Source: Lotus japonicus (lineage: Eukaryota; Streptophyta; Magnoliopsida; Fabales; Fabaceae). Taken from it: 64,000 bases of DNA. The first letter of the stretch is position 1, and each line of letters opens with the position of its first letter. This document shows positions 10,741 to 21,925 of this stretch, one piece after another. The translations under genes were made by a program, and so were the position numbers. The stretch lies in contig NC_080042.1 of the NCBI RefSeq assembly GCF_012489685.1, positions 80,538,983 through 80,602,982 on the forward strand. The letters are read 5' to 3'. Below the pieces are notes generated by a model, which was given only the letters and a program-made list of their open reading frames with translations, did not search any database and was not told the DNA's origin.

Positions 10741-11196
10741 ATTTCGAGTTAAACATGATATTGGTCCCTAAAATAAATAAATATTAAATTTAATCTGATC
10801 CCCTTTAATTTTTCATTGATTTTGCTCCCTCTAAAATAGCGAATTATAGTTTTTATTATTCTCTCTTCCTTCTATTTTTTTCTTTCATATTAGTCCATCT
10901 TATTTTCACTTTACAACCAAAGTGAGCATAAAGGGTATCTATCAAACCCCTTTGTTAATGTAAAGGCTAACATGCCAAATATTTAATTTGTCAGTAGTAA
11001 ATTAACAGATTTATTAATTAGTAATATCATTGCAACATATATTCTCAGAAAAAATACTTTTATTGCAGTATAATAACAACCACAATTTAACACAATTTTT
11101 TTTGTAATTTTTAATCATCATATATAGGGGTTGTCTAAATGACCCAAGGTAAAAATTGGGTTAAATCACTCATGATGAGGTGTTCCAATAATATTG

Positions 11197-11382
11197 GAGT
11201 AATGATATATACACACCTCATTTTTGAAACACTTCATTTCCACCTCTTTTTATTTCTATCTCTCTCCTCTTATCATTTATCACATATAATATTTTCTCTC
11301 TCTTACTTTTTCTTTTCTTCTTATCTCTTTCTTCATTCCACCTCTCTCCACCTCAAAGAGAGGTGTGAAGATAACATTATTG
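11197..11382. mobile_element. Mutator-type MITE, copy 1 (186 bp)
   Basis: The ends are imperfect inverted repeats, GAGTAATGATATATACACAC at the left against GTGTGAAGATAACATTATTG at the right. It is flanked by a perfect 9-bp duplication ATAATATTG (11188-11196, 11383-11391). The intact partner arm of the host element (near 12720) shows the empty site, which confirms the insertion. A second full copy is at 61518 and a truncated one at 13965. Confidence 0.88.
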
Positions 11383-11810
11383 ATAATATTGTAACATGTG
11401 TTTTAATAAATTCCAACTCATCTCATTATTATTTTTATTTTATATTTTCATAATATTCATTTTATTAAATAATATATTTGCACAATAAACCAATCATTTA
11501 GGACAATAACACAAAATTCCTTTCCCCTAATTTTTTATTTGAGAAACCCTAATTTCCAATTTCTTCCCTGCTTTCTGGGTCTGGTGTGTTTGCACTTCTC
11601 TTCTATGGTTTAAAACGTGCATAACAAGTCCAATGTCTTAAATATGTGACTTCTATATTATAATTGATCGTAGAAAACAAGCAAACTCTCATCATCAATT
11701 ATGTTTTCATTCAAAAAGTACAATTAAAAAATGGTCTCTGCACCGTATTTCATTATCTTTGCAGGAATATTTGCAAATAGCATAGGCTTTTATGTTAAAC
11801 CAATAAATCC

Positions 11811-12385
11811 TAATAGAGATAATAAAGTGGTGACTCGAAGTCCCACATTGCTAAGATTAGCAAGTGCACAAGTGCATATATAATAAAGAACACACACCCA
11901 TTGCCTTAAGCCTAAGGTTTTGTGGTGTTGTGTGGTTCTAACTTAGGATTTCTAACATAGTATCAGAGCTGGTCTGATCCAAGCCATGACTTCCGCTTCC
12001 CAAAAAAAAAAGAAGCAAAAATGGCAGTCCCATTTGCGCAAGCCAAGACCTCAAGACTCAGACGAAGGAGCACAAGTCCAAGGAACTCCGATGTTCCCGC
12101 TAGAGTACTAACCCAGACAAAGAAAGTCAAAAGGCAGACTCAGACGAAGGAGCACAAGTCCGACGACCACTGATGTTCCCGCTGGAGTGCAAGGCACAGA
12201 CAAAAAAAAAATGGAGTCCCAATTGAGGGGGAGTAATAGAGATAATAAAGTGGTGACTCAAAGAAGTCTCACATTGTCAAGATTAGCAAGTGCACAAGTG
12301 CATATATAATAAAGAACACTCACACCCATTGCCTTAAGCCTAAGGTTTTGTGGTGTTGTGTGGTTCGAACTTAGGATTTCTAACA
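11811..12385 (+). mobile_element. TRIM retrotransposon, 575 bp
   Basis: Two direct LTRs lie at 11811-11957 (147 bp) and 12234-12385 (152 bp), highly similar and each ending TTCTAACA. After LTR1 comes TAGTATCAGAGCTGG, a match to the initiator-tRNA-Met primer-binding site. Before LTR2 is the polypurine tract TTGAGGGGGAG. A perfect 5-bp duplication AATCC (11806-11810, 12386-12390) flanks it. The interior is about 276 bp, non-coding, with a repeated GACTCAGACGAAGGAGCACA block. This is a terminal-repeat retrotransposon in miniature, which depends on proteins from another element. Confidence 0.93.
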
Positions 12386-12980
12386 AATCCCTAATCACCC
12401 CCTTAAGAAATGTATGCCAGATTTTCTATACCGAAAAGACTATGTACACAAGAAATGGTGCAAGACCAAAAACTTCATCAACAGAGAGAAAGGTATGTGC
12501 GAGCAAGATATGTGCAGTTGGGGGATTTTGACAACCCATTTGAAAATGGCATTACAAATGGGGATTAGGGTTGTCACTTTTGTTTTTTAAAAGGAGTTAT
12601 GTGTTATTATTCTAAATGATTGATTTATTGTGCAAATATATTATTTAATAAAATGAATGTTATGAAAATATAAAATAAAAATAATAATGAGATGAGTTGG
12701 AATTTATTAAAACACATGTTAAAATATTATTGGAACACCTCATCATGGGTGATTTAACCCAATTTTTACCTTGGGTTATTTAGACAACCCTCATATATAA
12801 AGTGAAAAGTATAGCACTTTCTACTTTATGAGGATAAAAAACCACCACAAATAGCATCCAATTGTTGTCACCTGTTCAATTAACATTACAATAATAACAA
12901 CATAAATAAAGAGTTTCATTCTCACAACATGCATGCTCTTAATTTATTTTCTTCTCCCGAGTCCAACTGTGCCTGCAGCT

Positions 12981-13772
12981 CTAGAGGGTCGAAGTGAAAG
13001 ACCAGGAAAGAATAGAATGTGTTTCAGCAAATTCACCGGTGGCAGCAGAGAAACCAATCATAACCCACTCCGACAGAATGTCCCCAAAATCAATTGGATA
13101 CACAATAGCATTTACATTTGTTGAATTTTGACTGGAATAAGATACATCCACAATCAGTTCTCCAGAGTTACTACTATAGCTGATTTTTGCATTTCCAATT
13201 GCTCCTTGTGGCTCATCATTCACTGACCACGGAACCGTAACCACAGACTTAATAGTGTTTATATCGATTCCAATGTGAGGAAAGCTGGGATCAAAAGAAT
13301 TCGAAAAGCTATCAAACTCAATGGCCACAATGGAATTCTTGGAGGTGTTATAAGCAGTTTCTTCGTCAAAAAGTCCTAAGAATCCACCACCACCACCCTC
13401 ACCCTCCGGGAACTCGAAATCAAGTGAGGCTAGGAAGAAGGTGAATCCATCTCCGTGGGGTTGTGAGTGGTTTACCACAAATGAGAACTCGGTGGTGAAG
13501 TTTGCGACGTTTCCTGTTTTTATATCGGAGAGATGAACTGCTCTATAGAATGCAGATATGCCGGAGCTGTGCGGAGATGGGTTACCATATTGGTCAATTT
13601 TTGTGAGCTGGAGTATGCCGTTTGTGGTGTTGGCGTCGCCGTTGAGGAGGATGCCTCTAACATTAGGGTCGAAGGTGGGGAAACTGAAAGAAAGAGAGTT
13701 TGATTTGACAGTGGTGATCAGCAAGAGGGAAAATATGAGGGTTGCAAGGAGTTCTGAGCTGAAGTTAGCCAT
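12981..13772 (-). CDS. Legume lectin 4
   Basis: This intron-less gene encodes a 263-aa legume lectin that is very close to lectin 5 (32733-33527). The signal peptide is about residues 1-24 (ending TVKS), and the mature chain starts [12 protein letters not shown]. Key motifs are [19 protein letters not shown], a glycine-rich loop [15 protein letters not shown], the complete binding block [14 protein letters not shown]...[11 protein letters not shown], and the final [10 protein letters not shown]. The Trp that usually precedes DP is Phe in lectins 4 and 5. Several NxS/T sequons (NTT, NHS, NTS, NST) suggest heavy glycosylation. A TATA box lies about 60 nt upstream. Upstream homology to lectin 5 continues to about 13955, where transposons interrupt it. 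It is likely functional. Confidence 0.96.
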   Translation of the reverse strand: MANFSSELLATLIFSLLLITTVKSNSLSFSFPTFDPNVRGILLNGDANTTNGILQLTKIDQYGNPSPHSSGISAFYRAVHLSDIKTGNVANFTTEFSFVVNHSQPHGDGFTFFLASLDFEFPEGEGGGGGFLGLFDEETAYNTSKNSIVAIEFDSFSNSFDPSFPHIGIDINTIKSVVTVPWSVNDEPQGAIGNAKISYSSNSGELIVDVSYSSQNSTNVNAIVYPIDFGDILSEWVMIGFSAATGEFAETHSILSWSFTSTL

Positions 13773-13830
13773 GGTAGGTTGGTAGTTTAGTTGTGAGTAT
13801 TAGTAATGCTTAGAGCAGGGGAGAATGCTG

Positions 13831-13840
13831 CTATATATAG
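13831..13840 (-). promoter_or_regulatory. TATA box of lectin 4
   Basis: CTATATATAG on the minus strand, shared in sequence and position with the lectin 5 promoter. Confidence 0.7.
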
Positions 13841-13964
13841 GGTCTTGAATTTTGAAGCATGTTGAAGAAAACAAGCAATAAATCTGTCAAACAAGGCTCC
13901 AAAACATAGTATGAATATGAGTCTCAATTCATAAATCATTACTAGCAAGACACCTTTTATATAT

Positions 13965-14046
13965 GAGTAATGATATATACACACCTCCTTATTTATACAC
14001 TTCATTTTCACCTATTTTTATTTCTATCTCTCTCCTCTTATCATCT
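13965..14046. mobile_element. Mutator-type MITE, truncated copy
   Basis: It begins GAGTAATGATATATACACAC, as the full copies at 11197 and 61518 do, and follows them for 82 bp. It stops where the LINE A-tail starts. The right half is not found beyond the LINE, so it was lost. The lectin 5 upstream region lacks this MITE and represents the empty state. Confidence 0.8.
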
Positions 14047-15292
14047 TTTTTTGGTACATCGGAAAATTAAAGGACAGGAAAAAGAACTACAAGGCTAACA
14101 AGTCCCTAGCCAAGACGGGACAAAGCTCTTGAGGAGGAACCTCAAGATAGGTATAAGAGCATTGAAGACGACTACCCAACCCGGCAAGACAATCCGCAGC
14201 GTCATTCGCATCTCGAGAGATGTGCCTGAGCTCCACATCCCAATCACGATCCAAGAGCAGCTTTAACTCTAGCAAGTTGGAGGCCTGAACATGGAATTGA
14301 TAAGTGTTATTAGCTAAAGCCTGGACAATATCAAGGCAGTCCACTTCACAATCAACACATCTCAAATTTGCATCCCATAACATATTCAATCCCAGCTTCA
14401 GAGCCTCAATTTCTGCCAGAAGTGGGTTTGCACTAGTCGCACCCGCATAAAACCCGCACACCCAAGAACCGGAATCATCCCTCACGAGGCCCCCCCATTC
14501 CCGATCTCGTGCCAACATGATCGAATGCTCCATCTGTATTCAGCTTAAGCCTACCAACAGGGGGAACGCTCCACCGCGCCACAGCCACACTCCCTGTTAA
14601 ACTTGACAGGTCTGATGACAAATAGGTAATGTGCTCATGGTGATCATGGAGTATTGTTACGCCACCTCCAAATCCCCCAGATTGCTGTGGCGAAAAGGGA
14701 CGCATGCGTACCGCGCGCTTGACACAAGAGCCAAGAGAAAATATCCCCAGAAAGAAAACCAAGCCAAGAGAGAGCATCAAGCCTGGACCAAACCTCCCTA
14801 GCGAACCTGCAATCTCTCAAACAAAGAATACTATCTTCAACATGATGGTTGCAGCGGGTACAAGATGGGGAAGACACCAAGTGGCAGCGAAACCTGAAAC
14901 TATTCACTTGGATAGCATCGTGCATGAGGAGCCACACAAACACTCTAATTTTCTCCGGGGCCTCAATTTTCCAAATGGACTTCCAAGGCACCAATGGGGG
15001 AATCGAAGGCTGAGCAGCCTCCGAGATGAGCCAAGAATAAGCGCTAGCAGCCGTATAAACCCCATTCCGGTCATGCTTCCAGGTCCAACAGTCGACCAGC
15101 CTAGCATCAATGCTCGGAACAATAGCATGGAAGGACTGCTGCAGGTCTGGCGGTATGATAGTATAGAGGCCAGAAAAATTCCAACTACCATCTCGAATAA
15201 CATCACGAAGAGACAAGGATGTGTCAGTTATATGAACAAAGGGGAGCCTGGTGGCAAGCGAACCTTGCCCACTCCAATCATAAATAACTATA
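14047..15292 (-). pseudogene. 5'-truncated LINE with zf-RVT and RNase H, frameshifted
   Basis: Read on the minus strand this is the 3' end of a plant L1-type LINE. The first part (15289-14644) is a reverse-transcriptase zinc-binding region (WKSIWKIEAPEKIRVFVWLL, CTRC...H...C). Next comes an RNase H domain with the acidic set: NTDGA (Asp), AEIEALKLG (Glu), VDCLDIV (Asp) and NDAADCLA (Asp). The coding sequence occupies three frames (15216-14644, 14780-14475, 14533-14087), so at least two frameshifts have occurred. The 3' end is TTTTCCGATGTACC plus a short A tract. The reverse-transcriptase core and endonuclease are missing. The 5' end abuts the CACTA insertion. Confidence 0.88.
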
Positions 15293-15299
15293 CACTACA

Positions 15300-15850
15300 A
15301 CATAAAAGGTTTTTCGCATCGACAATTTTCGCTGCGAAAATCCGTAAGTTGTTGGGAAAAGTACTTTTCGCAGCGATAAAAATGTCGTTGCATGTCGTCA
15401 CGAATAGTCCCGATGCGAAAAGTTTTGCAACGATATTTGTGGTCGCTGCCATTTGTTTATGTTTTCGCAACGACTATTGTCGCTGCAATAGAAAAACTTT
15501 ATTGATGCTGTAAACTATTTGTTGGAACCACTTATGTCGCTGCTATATTGAACATGTCTTAGCAACTAAAGTCGCTGCAAAAAGGTTTTTTACCCAACAA
15601 ATCAAGTTGTTGCGAAAAGTAATTTTTCTCAACAAATAAAGTCATTGCAAAAAGTATTTTTCTCAACAAATAAAGTCGTTATATAACATATTTTTCTCAA
15701 CGACTAAAGTTGTTGCTATAAGAAATATTTTCCCAACAATTAAATCGTCGCATTGAGTTACTTTTCTCAACCAACAAAATTGTTGTCATAAGTTATCTTT
15801 ATCAATAACGAGAGTTGTGGCGATATGATACTATTTGACAACTATTATTT
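15300..15850. repeat. Left subterminal repeats of the large CACTA
   Basis: Roughly ten degenerate units of a GTCGTTGCRAAA-type motif lie within 550 bp, in both orientations. An example is TTTTCGCAGCGATAAAAATG near 15365. In En/Spm such motifs are binding sites for the TNPA protein, and this role is inferred here. Confidence 0.8.
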
Positions 15851-17066
15851 GAGTTATTAGTAATATTAAATTTCATTTTAGTGAAAATATTTTAAAAATT
15901 AATATTAATCACACCTGCTAATTTCATTAACCAAACTATTCAAATTGTTAATACCAAAAGTACTAACAAAGCAAACATAGTATAGTTGCATAAGATAAAT
16001 AACATTTACATAGCTTAATGAGTCATAAAAGACATAGATAAATAACATTTACATAGCCTATATATAATCTAAAAATAACCACAACATCAACTTCTTATCT
16101 AAAATTGTTGAGCACGTCATCATAAAGTTGTTGAAATACCACCAATTGACCTGCAGTTAACACAATCAAATTGTATTTTAGAAAAAAGAAATGATAATAC
16201 AATCAAAGAAGGGGGAATAAAACAGGATCAGCTAACAACATAACAAGCCTCACAACCAGCCCCTCTTACAGGACCTAAATAGCATAATCCATTTCTAGTT
16301 TATAAAGAAAAACTACAGCCCATTTTTAAAGCCATATGCAACTAACAGAACATAATCACAAGGCACGGAGTACAACACTATAGCATGTACAAAACGTGAT
16401 AACCAAACAAATTGACAGATGTAAAGCAAGAAGATAGTGCAGTCTTGAAAGCTTCACAAGCTGAGGAGCACTATATGAGAGGGCATGTCTACAGTATAGA
16501 GCAAACCAGAAAAAATAGGCAGCAAGGAGTAGGAACAACAACTGAATTAAACACCAAGTCATGATATTGAGGAGTGAACTCCAGCAAAGGCAAGATTTTG
16601 TCCACCCCCCTTTGCTAAAAGGTCTGCCAAAGAATTAGGAAATTTGACATAGTTTAATACTTTTTTTAAGAATCAAAAGGATATGTTGATAGAGAAGGGA
16701 TGTTACCCCTAACAGATATCAATACAGCAAATAGAAAAATAAAATAAAAGGGGGGTAACAATCCCAAAGCAAAGAAGAAAGCTACAGGTCAATTAAAGAA
16801 GCTAAAACAAAAGCAGGTCAAAACAATAAGTTGGGCAACACACATATAAGGTAAGAAGCTTGATAGAGAAAACCCAAACTCTGTCCTAGATAGAAGCAAA
16901 ACCAAACTCATGAACCACGCCATAAAAACAAAACAGAGCTTGGGCAGAACCTAGAAGACACAAAATAGAAATGCATACTTTTTTTAGACGACAAAATGCA
17001 TGCTAGAACTTAGGAAAAGTAATTATAACTTACATGTGTGCAACCCTGTTCTCAGTAGTTTCAACC
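15851..17066. other. CACTA interior, 3' of the TNPA-like gene
   Basis: AT-rich non-coding sequence between the left subterminal repeats and the TNPA-like coding region. It is probably 3' untranslated and spacer sequence. No other gene was seen. Confidence 0.5.
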
Positions 17067-19192
17067 TCATGAAGATTGTCCAGCCTATTAAATATTCAAA
17101 ACATCAACTTATAAAAAGTTCAACATTGCAAAATAGTAGAACTTAGAAAATAAATTTAGTAACTCATCATAATGTTGTACACTTAAATGATATTCTTACT
17201 TACCGAGTGGAATCTAAAAAAGAAGGCTGCCATCCTTTCCTCAAGTTTCTTTTCCATTCTTTCCTCAAGTTGCTTTTCTACTTTTTCTTCAAATTGTTTT
17301 TCCCTTTCTTCAAGTTGCCTTTGACTATCTTCAATGCGCGCAACCATTTCTTCTCTCTTGCTACGCTCTTCTTGAAGTTGAGTCTCAACTTCTACCAGTT
17401 TCATTTCCATGCCCTGACGCTTTTCTCGCTCGCTCACTAATTGTCCATGTAAAGCTGCAGTAGATTTTCCTTTTGTTGGTTGAATTCCAGCACCAAGACC
17501 ACGACAATAAAATGAACGTTCCCCTAAAACTGATTTAAAAGCACCATTGATAATTGGATCTTTCTCAGCCTCCTCATCTGCTTGTTCTAACATCTTCATG
17601 GAAGTTTCTTGAACCTTCATCTATTAAAGATAAAAAGTAAAACCATAGTATAATTAAAAGATTAAAAAATGAAATTGATGAGATTGAACTTACAATGCAT
17701 CTACAACATGCACACTTGCTAAAAGAAAACATCACACATGAAACTAGTCATAATAAGAATTTATATAATAAATCATATAAATAGTGTCTTACATGAACTT
17801 CCCTAGAAGCCTCATTTACCCATTCTCCATTGTTGTTTGTATGAGTCATTCTCCATAAATCTTGATAATTGGGCTCCTTTTGAGTTTCAGGATCTCTCTG
17901 AATTTTTTTTCATAGCCATAGAGAATAATCACTATAAATTATTAATTCAATGAGCAACTTATATTCAAACAGTTTAGTGTTTTTGGTATTACCGCATCAT
18001 AGCTAACAGCTTGAAATGACTTCCTTCCACATCTATGGTTGATAACTTGTTTTGATTTATTTGCTTTGTTCCTGGCACTCATTTCCTGAAAAAAATACAA
18101 GTATAATTATTGTAGTAACTTTTTTTTTAGATGAGAGACGTAGAAGTGTTATACGTTAAAGAAAACTCTATATCGGAGTCCAAATTAGGCATAGTACAGT
18201 TGCTGAGTTAACTTATAATATTTGCATTAGGAACTTTTATATTCAAAAAGAAAATAGAATATACTCAAAATCAATCTTGTCAGTCAGCAGTAGTGAAGTT
18301 CCACAAGACTGTATGGGGGCAGTGTAGGTTTTTCTTTTTTCTTTTTTCCCTCCAATATAAATAACTACTTCTTTATGGCTTTATCAACTTCTACCTTATA
18401 GTTATATTTGCAATAAATATGATACCAACATACCTTATAGGTAGGACTTGAAAACTTATCTACCAAGTGCTCCCAATCTTCCTCACTTATCTCATCAGGC
18501 TTATGTTCCAAAGCCATCTCATTTGTTTCATACTTTTTAAAGTGTTCATGAAGTTTACCTCTATGGCTTCCATAGAGTCTTTTTGCTGTATTAAGAATAA
18601 CCTCTTTGTTATGCTCCGTTTGATCAATATCAAAAGTATCCTGCACCCAACAATTACATGAAATATATTGTAAGTATTGTATTAACACAAAAGAAAACAG
18701 AAAAATAAATTAAATAATGATATTTACAAAAACTTGTGATAGTATATGATCTTTTGCCGTGTCAGGAACTTTTTTCCACCCTTTGACATTAAAAGGAGCC
18801 TTTTTTTTTACAAGCACAGAAATTTCAGTAACAAAATCTGGAGCTCCTGGTCCAACCGCCACCATCTTGTCAAGAGGAATACAAAGGGGCAATTTTCCAG
18901 TAGCACTCTTCATTTTCTTTTTTGTAACACTTGTTCCAGTTGTTTTTCCTCTTCCAGCTTTTTTTGTTCTTGAACCCTCTATTGAATTTTCACAAATAAT
19001 GGGGAAAGAAAGTTATCACTAACATAATACAAGAGTTTAAGATAAGAACATAAAAAATATTATAATGAAAATAAAATTAAAATAAAAAAACTTTGAAGAA
19101 AAGAAAATTATAGTACCTCCTTGTTGTTGACTCATAGTAGCATTTGAAGAATTTGGATGTGTTGAATCCATTACCTGAGTTGGGGGTGCCAT
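17067..19192 (-). CDS. TNPA-like protein of the CACTA element (Transposase_24 type)
   Basis: Seven exons can be joined on the minus strand with GT-AG junctions and no internal stop: 19192-19117, 18978-18728, 18640-18434, 18085-17993, 17897-17793, 17620-17204 and 17084-17067, giving about 388 aa. The middle carries the plant En/Spm second-protein domain (family PF03004): RLYGSHRGKLHEHF, then SEEDWEHLVDKF, then NKSKQVINHRCGRKSF. The last long exon has FKSVLGERSFYCRGLGAG followed by a Glu/Lys/Arg-rich coiled coil (about 80 residues). Proteins of this type bind subterminal repeats and assist excision; a DNA-binding role here is by analogy with TNPA. The last exon is the least certain, because a shifted acceptor would give a different C terminus. 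Confidence 0.8.
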
Positions 19193-21229
19193 TTCTAAAT
19201 AAAAGAAAAATATGCATATTAAATAAGTGAACTAAAAAGCAAACCTACTTGGGCATTAAAACGATTAGGGGCAAAGAGCAAGTCACATATAGCCAACAAA
19301 TCAGAGAAGAGAGACCACCTAATGCAAAGACTACATAAAAGCCAATGAATCATTTTTATTTTTATTTTTGACAACAGAAAATTTTTATTGATTTGCAGTA
19401 ATAGATTGGAAAAACCCTCCCACATAAGTTAAACCATTTACTCCTCAACAATCAACCCAGGCAGTAAGAATGAAGTCCAACAAAATCCTACCATAGTCCA
19501 ACCCCAATGACATGCATATATAGCCAAGATTAAAACTTGCACAAAAAGCATAAAGCAACCCACAAAGCCACAACCAGAATACGCCTAAGAATGAAGTCCA
19601 CAAAATCCTCTTCACCTATTGAAAACAGTATTGTGTTGTTGGATTTTCTGCTAGTAACCTTTAATCGAATCAACAGTTCTCCAATGTTAGCACAAGGTCA
19701 CCAATGATATTGAAGCAGAAAAAAACCCCAAATCAGAGATTGATCAAAAGAATACAGCCCCCAAAATTCTCAAGTTACCACCAAAAACCCCAAGATTATC
19801 AATGGGGATAGGAAAGCTCAATAGTCTGCACCGCACAAAGGAACAACACCACCAAAAACACCTGGCACACAGCAAATAGAAGCCAAAATTTCACAACTCA
19901 GAGAACCAAACCTGAGGTACAGGGATACTAAAATCCCCCCTCACCTCATACAGACATCTTCCTGTAGTGAGAGCATCAAAAATTCAAAATTGCTTTCTTT
20001 TGTTTCTGAAAAATGATCACGTTTTGCATAAACATAAGAGAGAGCAAGGGAAATTCAAATCCAGGGCATCAGGGCATGAATTGCATAAGACTGAGAGAGC
20101 AAGAAAAATTCAAAACCAGGGCATCACTCATAAGGGCATGAATCGCATAAGAGAGTGAGACAGAGACTACGAGAGAAATAGGTGAGGCTGGTGGTGGTGG
20201 CCGCTTGGCCGGTGGACGGTGGTGAACTGGTGGGCGGTGGCTGGTGCGTGTGTGCTTGACGGCTTGACCTAGGGTAGCGACATGGCAGACTGCAACTCTC
20301 TATCTCCTTTCTCACCTTTTTTCATCCCAGTTCCCACTCACAAATTCGTGGCTCTCTTCAATTAAAAAACTGACAAATTCATGTACTTCTCCATATGACT
20401 GATGAAACATATTAGGCATATAATTTAGGAACACAAAGGCGAACAACAAACAAGATAGGGCAGGTTGGCGCAGGACAAGAGAAACCGCAAACATAACATA
20501 GCCACCCAAAAGCATACAATTAAAAATTACTGACCTCTATTGTTGTGGAGACACAGAGTCTATAGCTTGCAACACAGCTTCAAAAGAAAACCCTTTCGTT
20601 CAGAAACAAACACGCAGCGATGGGGAGATTAGGAACAAAGAGCTGGTATGAGAAATAAGTGAAACTCCTTCATGATATGAGTGATTTTAGAACTTCTGAA
20701 CATAACCAGGAAAAAAAACCCATTCACGATGAGGGAGATGATGAGATACGTGTTTAGTGCTTGTAGACAGTTTCTCAAAAATGGGAAAGTAAAAAATTGA
20801 GCGCTAAAAAGTAGCGCCAAAAAAATTAGTAAATATTTGCTTCTAGAAATTTCATAAAAGCTTGAATTTCAAATCTGTTGCTTTAATTTTTGAACGAATT
20901 TCAGATATGTTGCTGATAAATAGAATTTAAAAAATCTGTTACTGATAGATATAATTTCAAAAGAAAATAAATTTTTTAAAGAAAAATAAATAAAATTAAA
21001 TGCTTTATAAAGTTCATTGAAAATAATATAATAGTTCTTAATCAAGTAATTGATAGATTTATTAATAAAATATAATAAAATCTTTAAACTGATTTTTTTT
21101 CAATTGCATTTACTATTCAAATACAAAATAAAGTATATGATTGTTTCAAATAATACATAAAACTAAGGTAAAAGATAGCATAAAAAAGTAGTGTTTATAA
21201 ACATTCGTTACCCGGTCACACTTTGGATG
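19193..21229. other. CACTA interior between the two element genes (left part)
   Basis: Upstream of the TNPA-like gene. Open frames at 19967-20515 are short, proline- or serine-rich and carry no motif. It may hold the TNPA-like leader and promoter, but no clear TATA box was settled. Confidence 0.4.
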
Positions 21230-21358
21230 TCGCCAAATTTGAGATTTAGTCATAGTTAAGGTTCATCAACCCTCCCCATAGTGTATTGCGTGGGGATCGA
21301 ACCCGAAAGTTCTTCCCATACACTCTCAACCTGCGTTGCCAACTGAGCTACCCCTCTT
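21230..21358 (-). mobile_element. tRNA-derived SINE inside the CACTA element
   Basis: On the minus strand it reads GTAGCTCAGTTGGCAACGC (A box) and GGGTTCGATCCCCACGC (B box), spaced as in tRNA-derived SINEs. The tail after the B box does not match the Lys/Leu-like SINEs elsewhere in the window, so this is a different family. It does not fold as a complete tRNA. Confidence 0.6.
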
Positions 21359-21925
21359 GGGTATAGAAAAGTAGTTTCAATTGTTGATGTAGATTAAAAT
21401 CATTTATCTAATTGTATTTTTTTTTTCTAATCTTCATATATTTTGAAATCATTTATGAATTTTTTATGTTTATCAATTTTTTTTTGCGATTTCAAAATTG
21501 TGAGTTATTCTGATATAAATTTTGAGATCAAATTAATTCACGTATAAAGGTGTACTTTGAAAAGAAAGGTGGTACATTGAAATCTCAATCAGAAATGGTG
21601 GTAGCGTACAATGAAAACCAATCATCATCAACCTCCCAAATCTGAATATCAAAGCCATAACCAGCCCCCACCCGGAGACAAAGCAGAGATCTCGCAGTCT
21701 CTAAGGATTTTGACCGGAGAAAAAAGAGATTTTACGTCAATAAAAGTCAAAAATAAAATATGTCAAGATTAAAATTAATTAATTAACTCAGACACTATTT
21801 AATGTGAAATTATAAGGATAAATACTTGTGTTAAAATTCAACAAAATATAAAAAATAGGTATTTTACATATTTCTTCTAAACTTTACCAAAAACTAATAA
21901 AAAATTCAGGGCCAAAATGTATCTT

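Larger units (their letters stand above)
11127..12790. mobile_element. Mutator-like non-autonomous element
   Basis: Long terminal inverted repeats of about 190 bp start GGGGTTGTCTAAATGACCCA and are mirrored at the right end (TTATTTAGACAACCC). The element is flanked by a 9-bp duplication TCATATATA (11118-11126 and 12791-12799), as Mutator superfamily elements generate. The left arm is interrupted by a MITE (11197-11382) and the interior by a TRIM (11811-12385). Without those two insertions the element is about 0.9 kb. No transposase remains. The unique interior (11520-11810 and 12391-12580) has no recognised coding sequence. Confidence 0.85.

Noticed and set aside
14704..15513. 269-codon plus-strand frame across the LINE and CACTA end
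   Set aside because: It lies antisense to clear zf-RVT/RNase H coding and crosses the exact CACTA border, so it cannot be an ancestral gene.
21267..21350. tRNA gene on the minus strand
   Set aside because: A and B boxes are present, but the acceptor stem and anticodon arm do not pair as in a tRNA, and the sequence continues as a SINE body.
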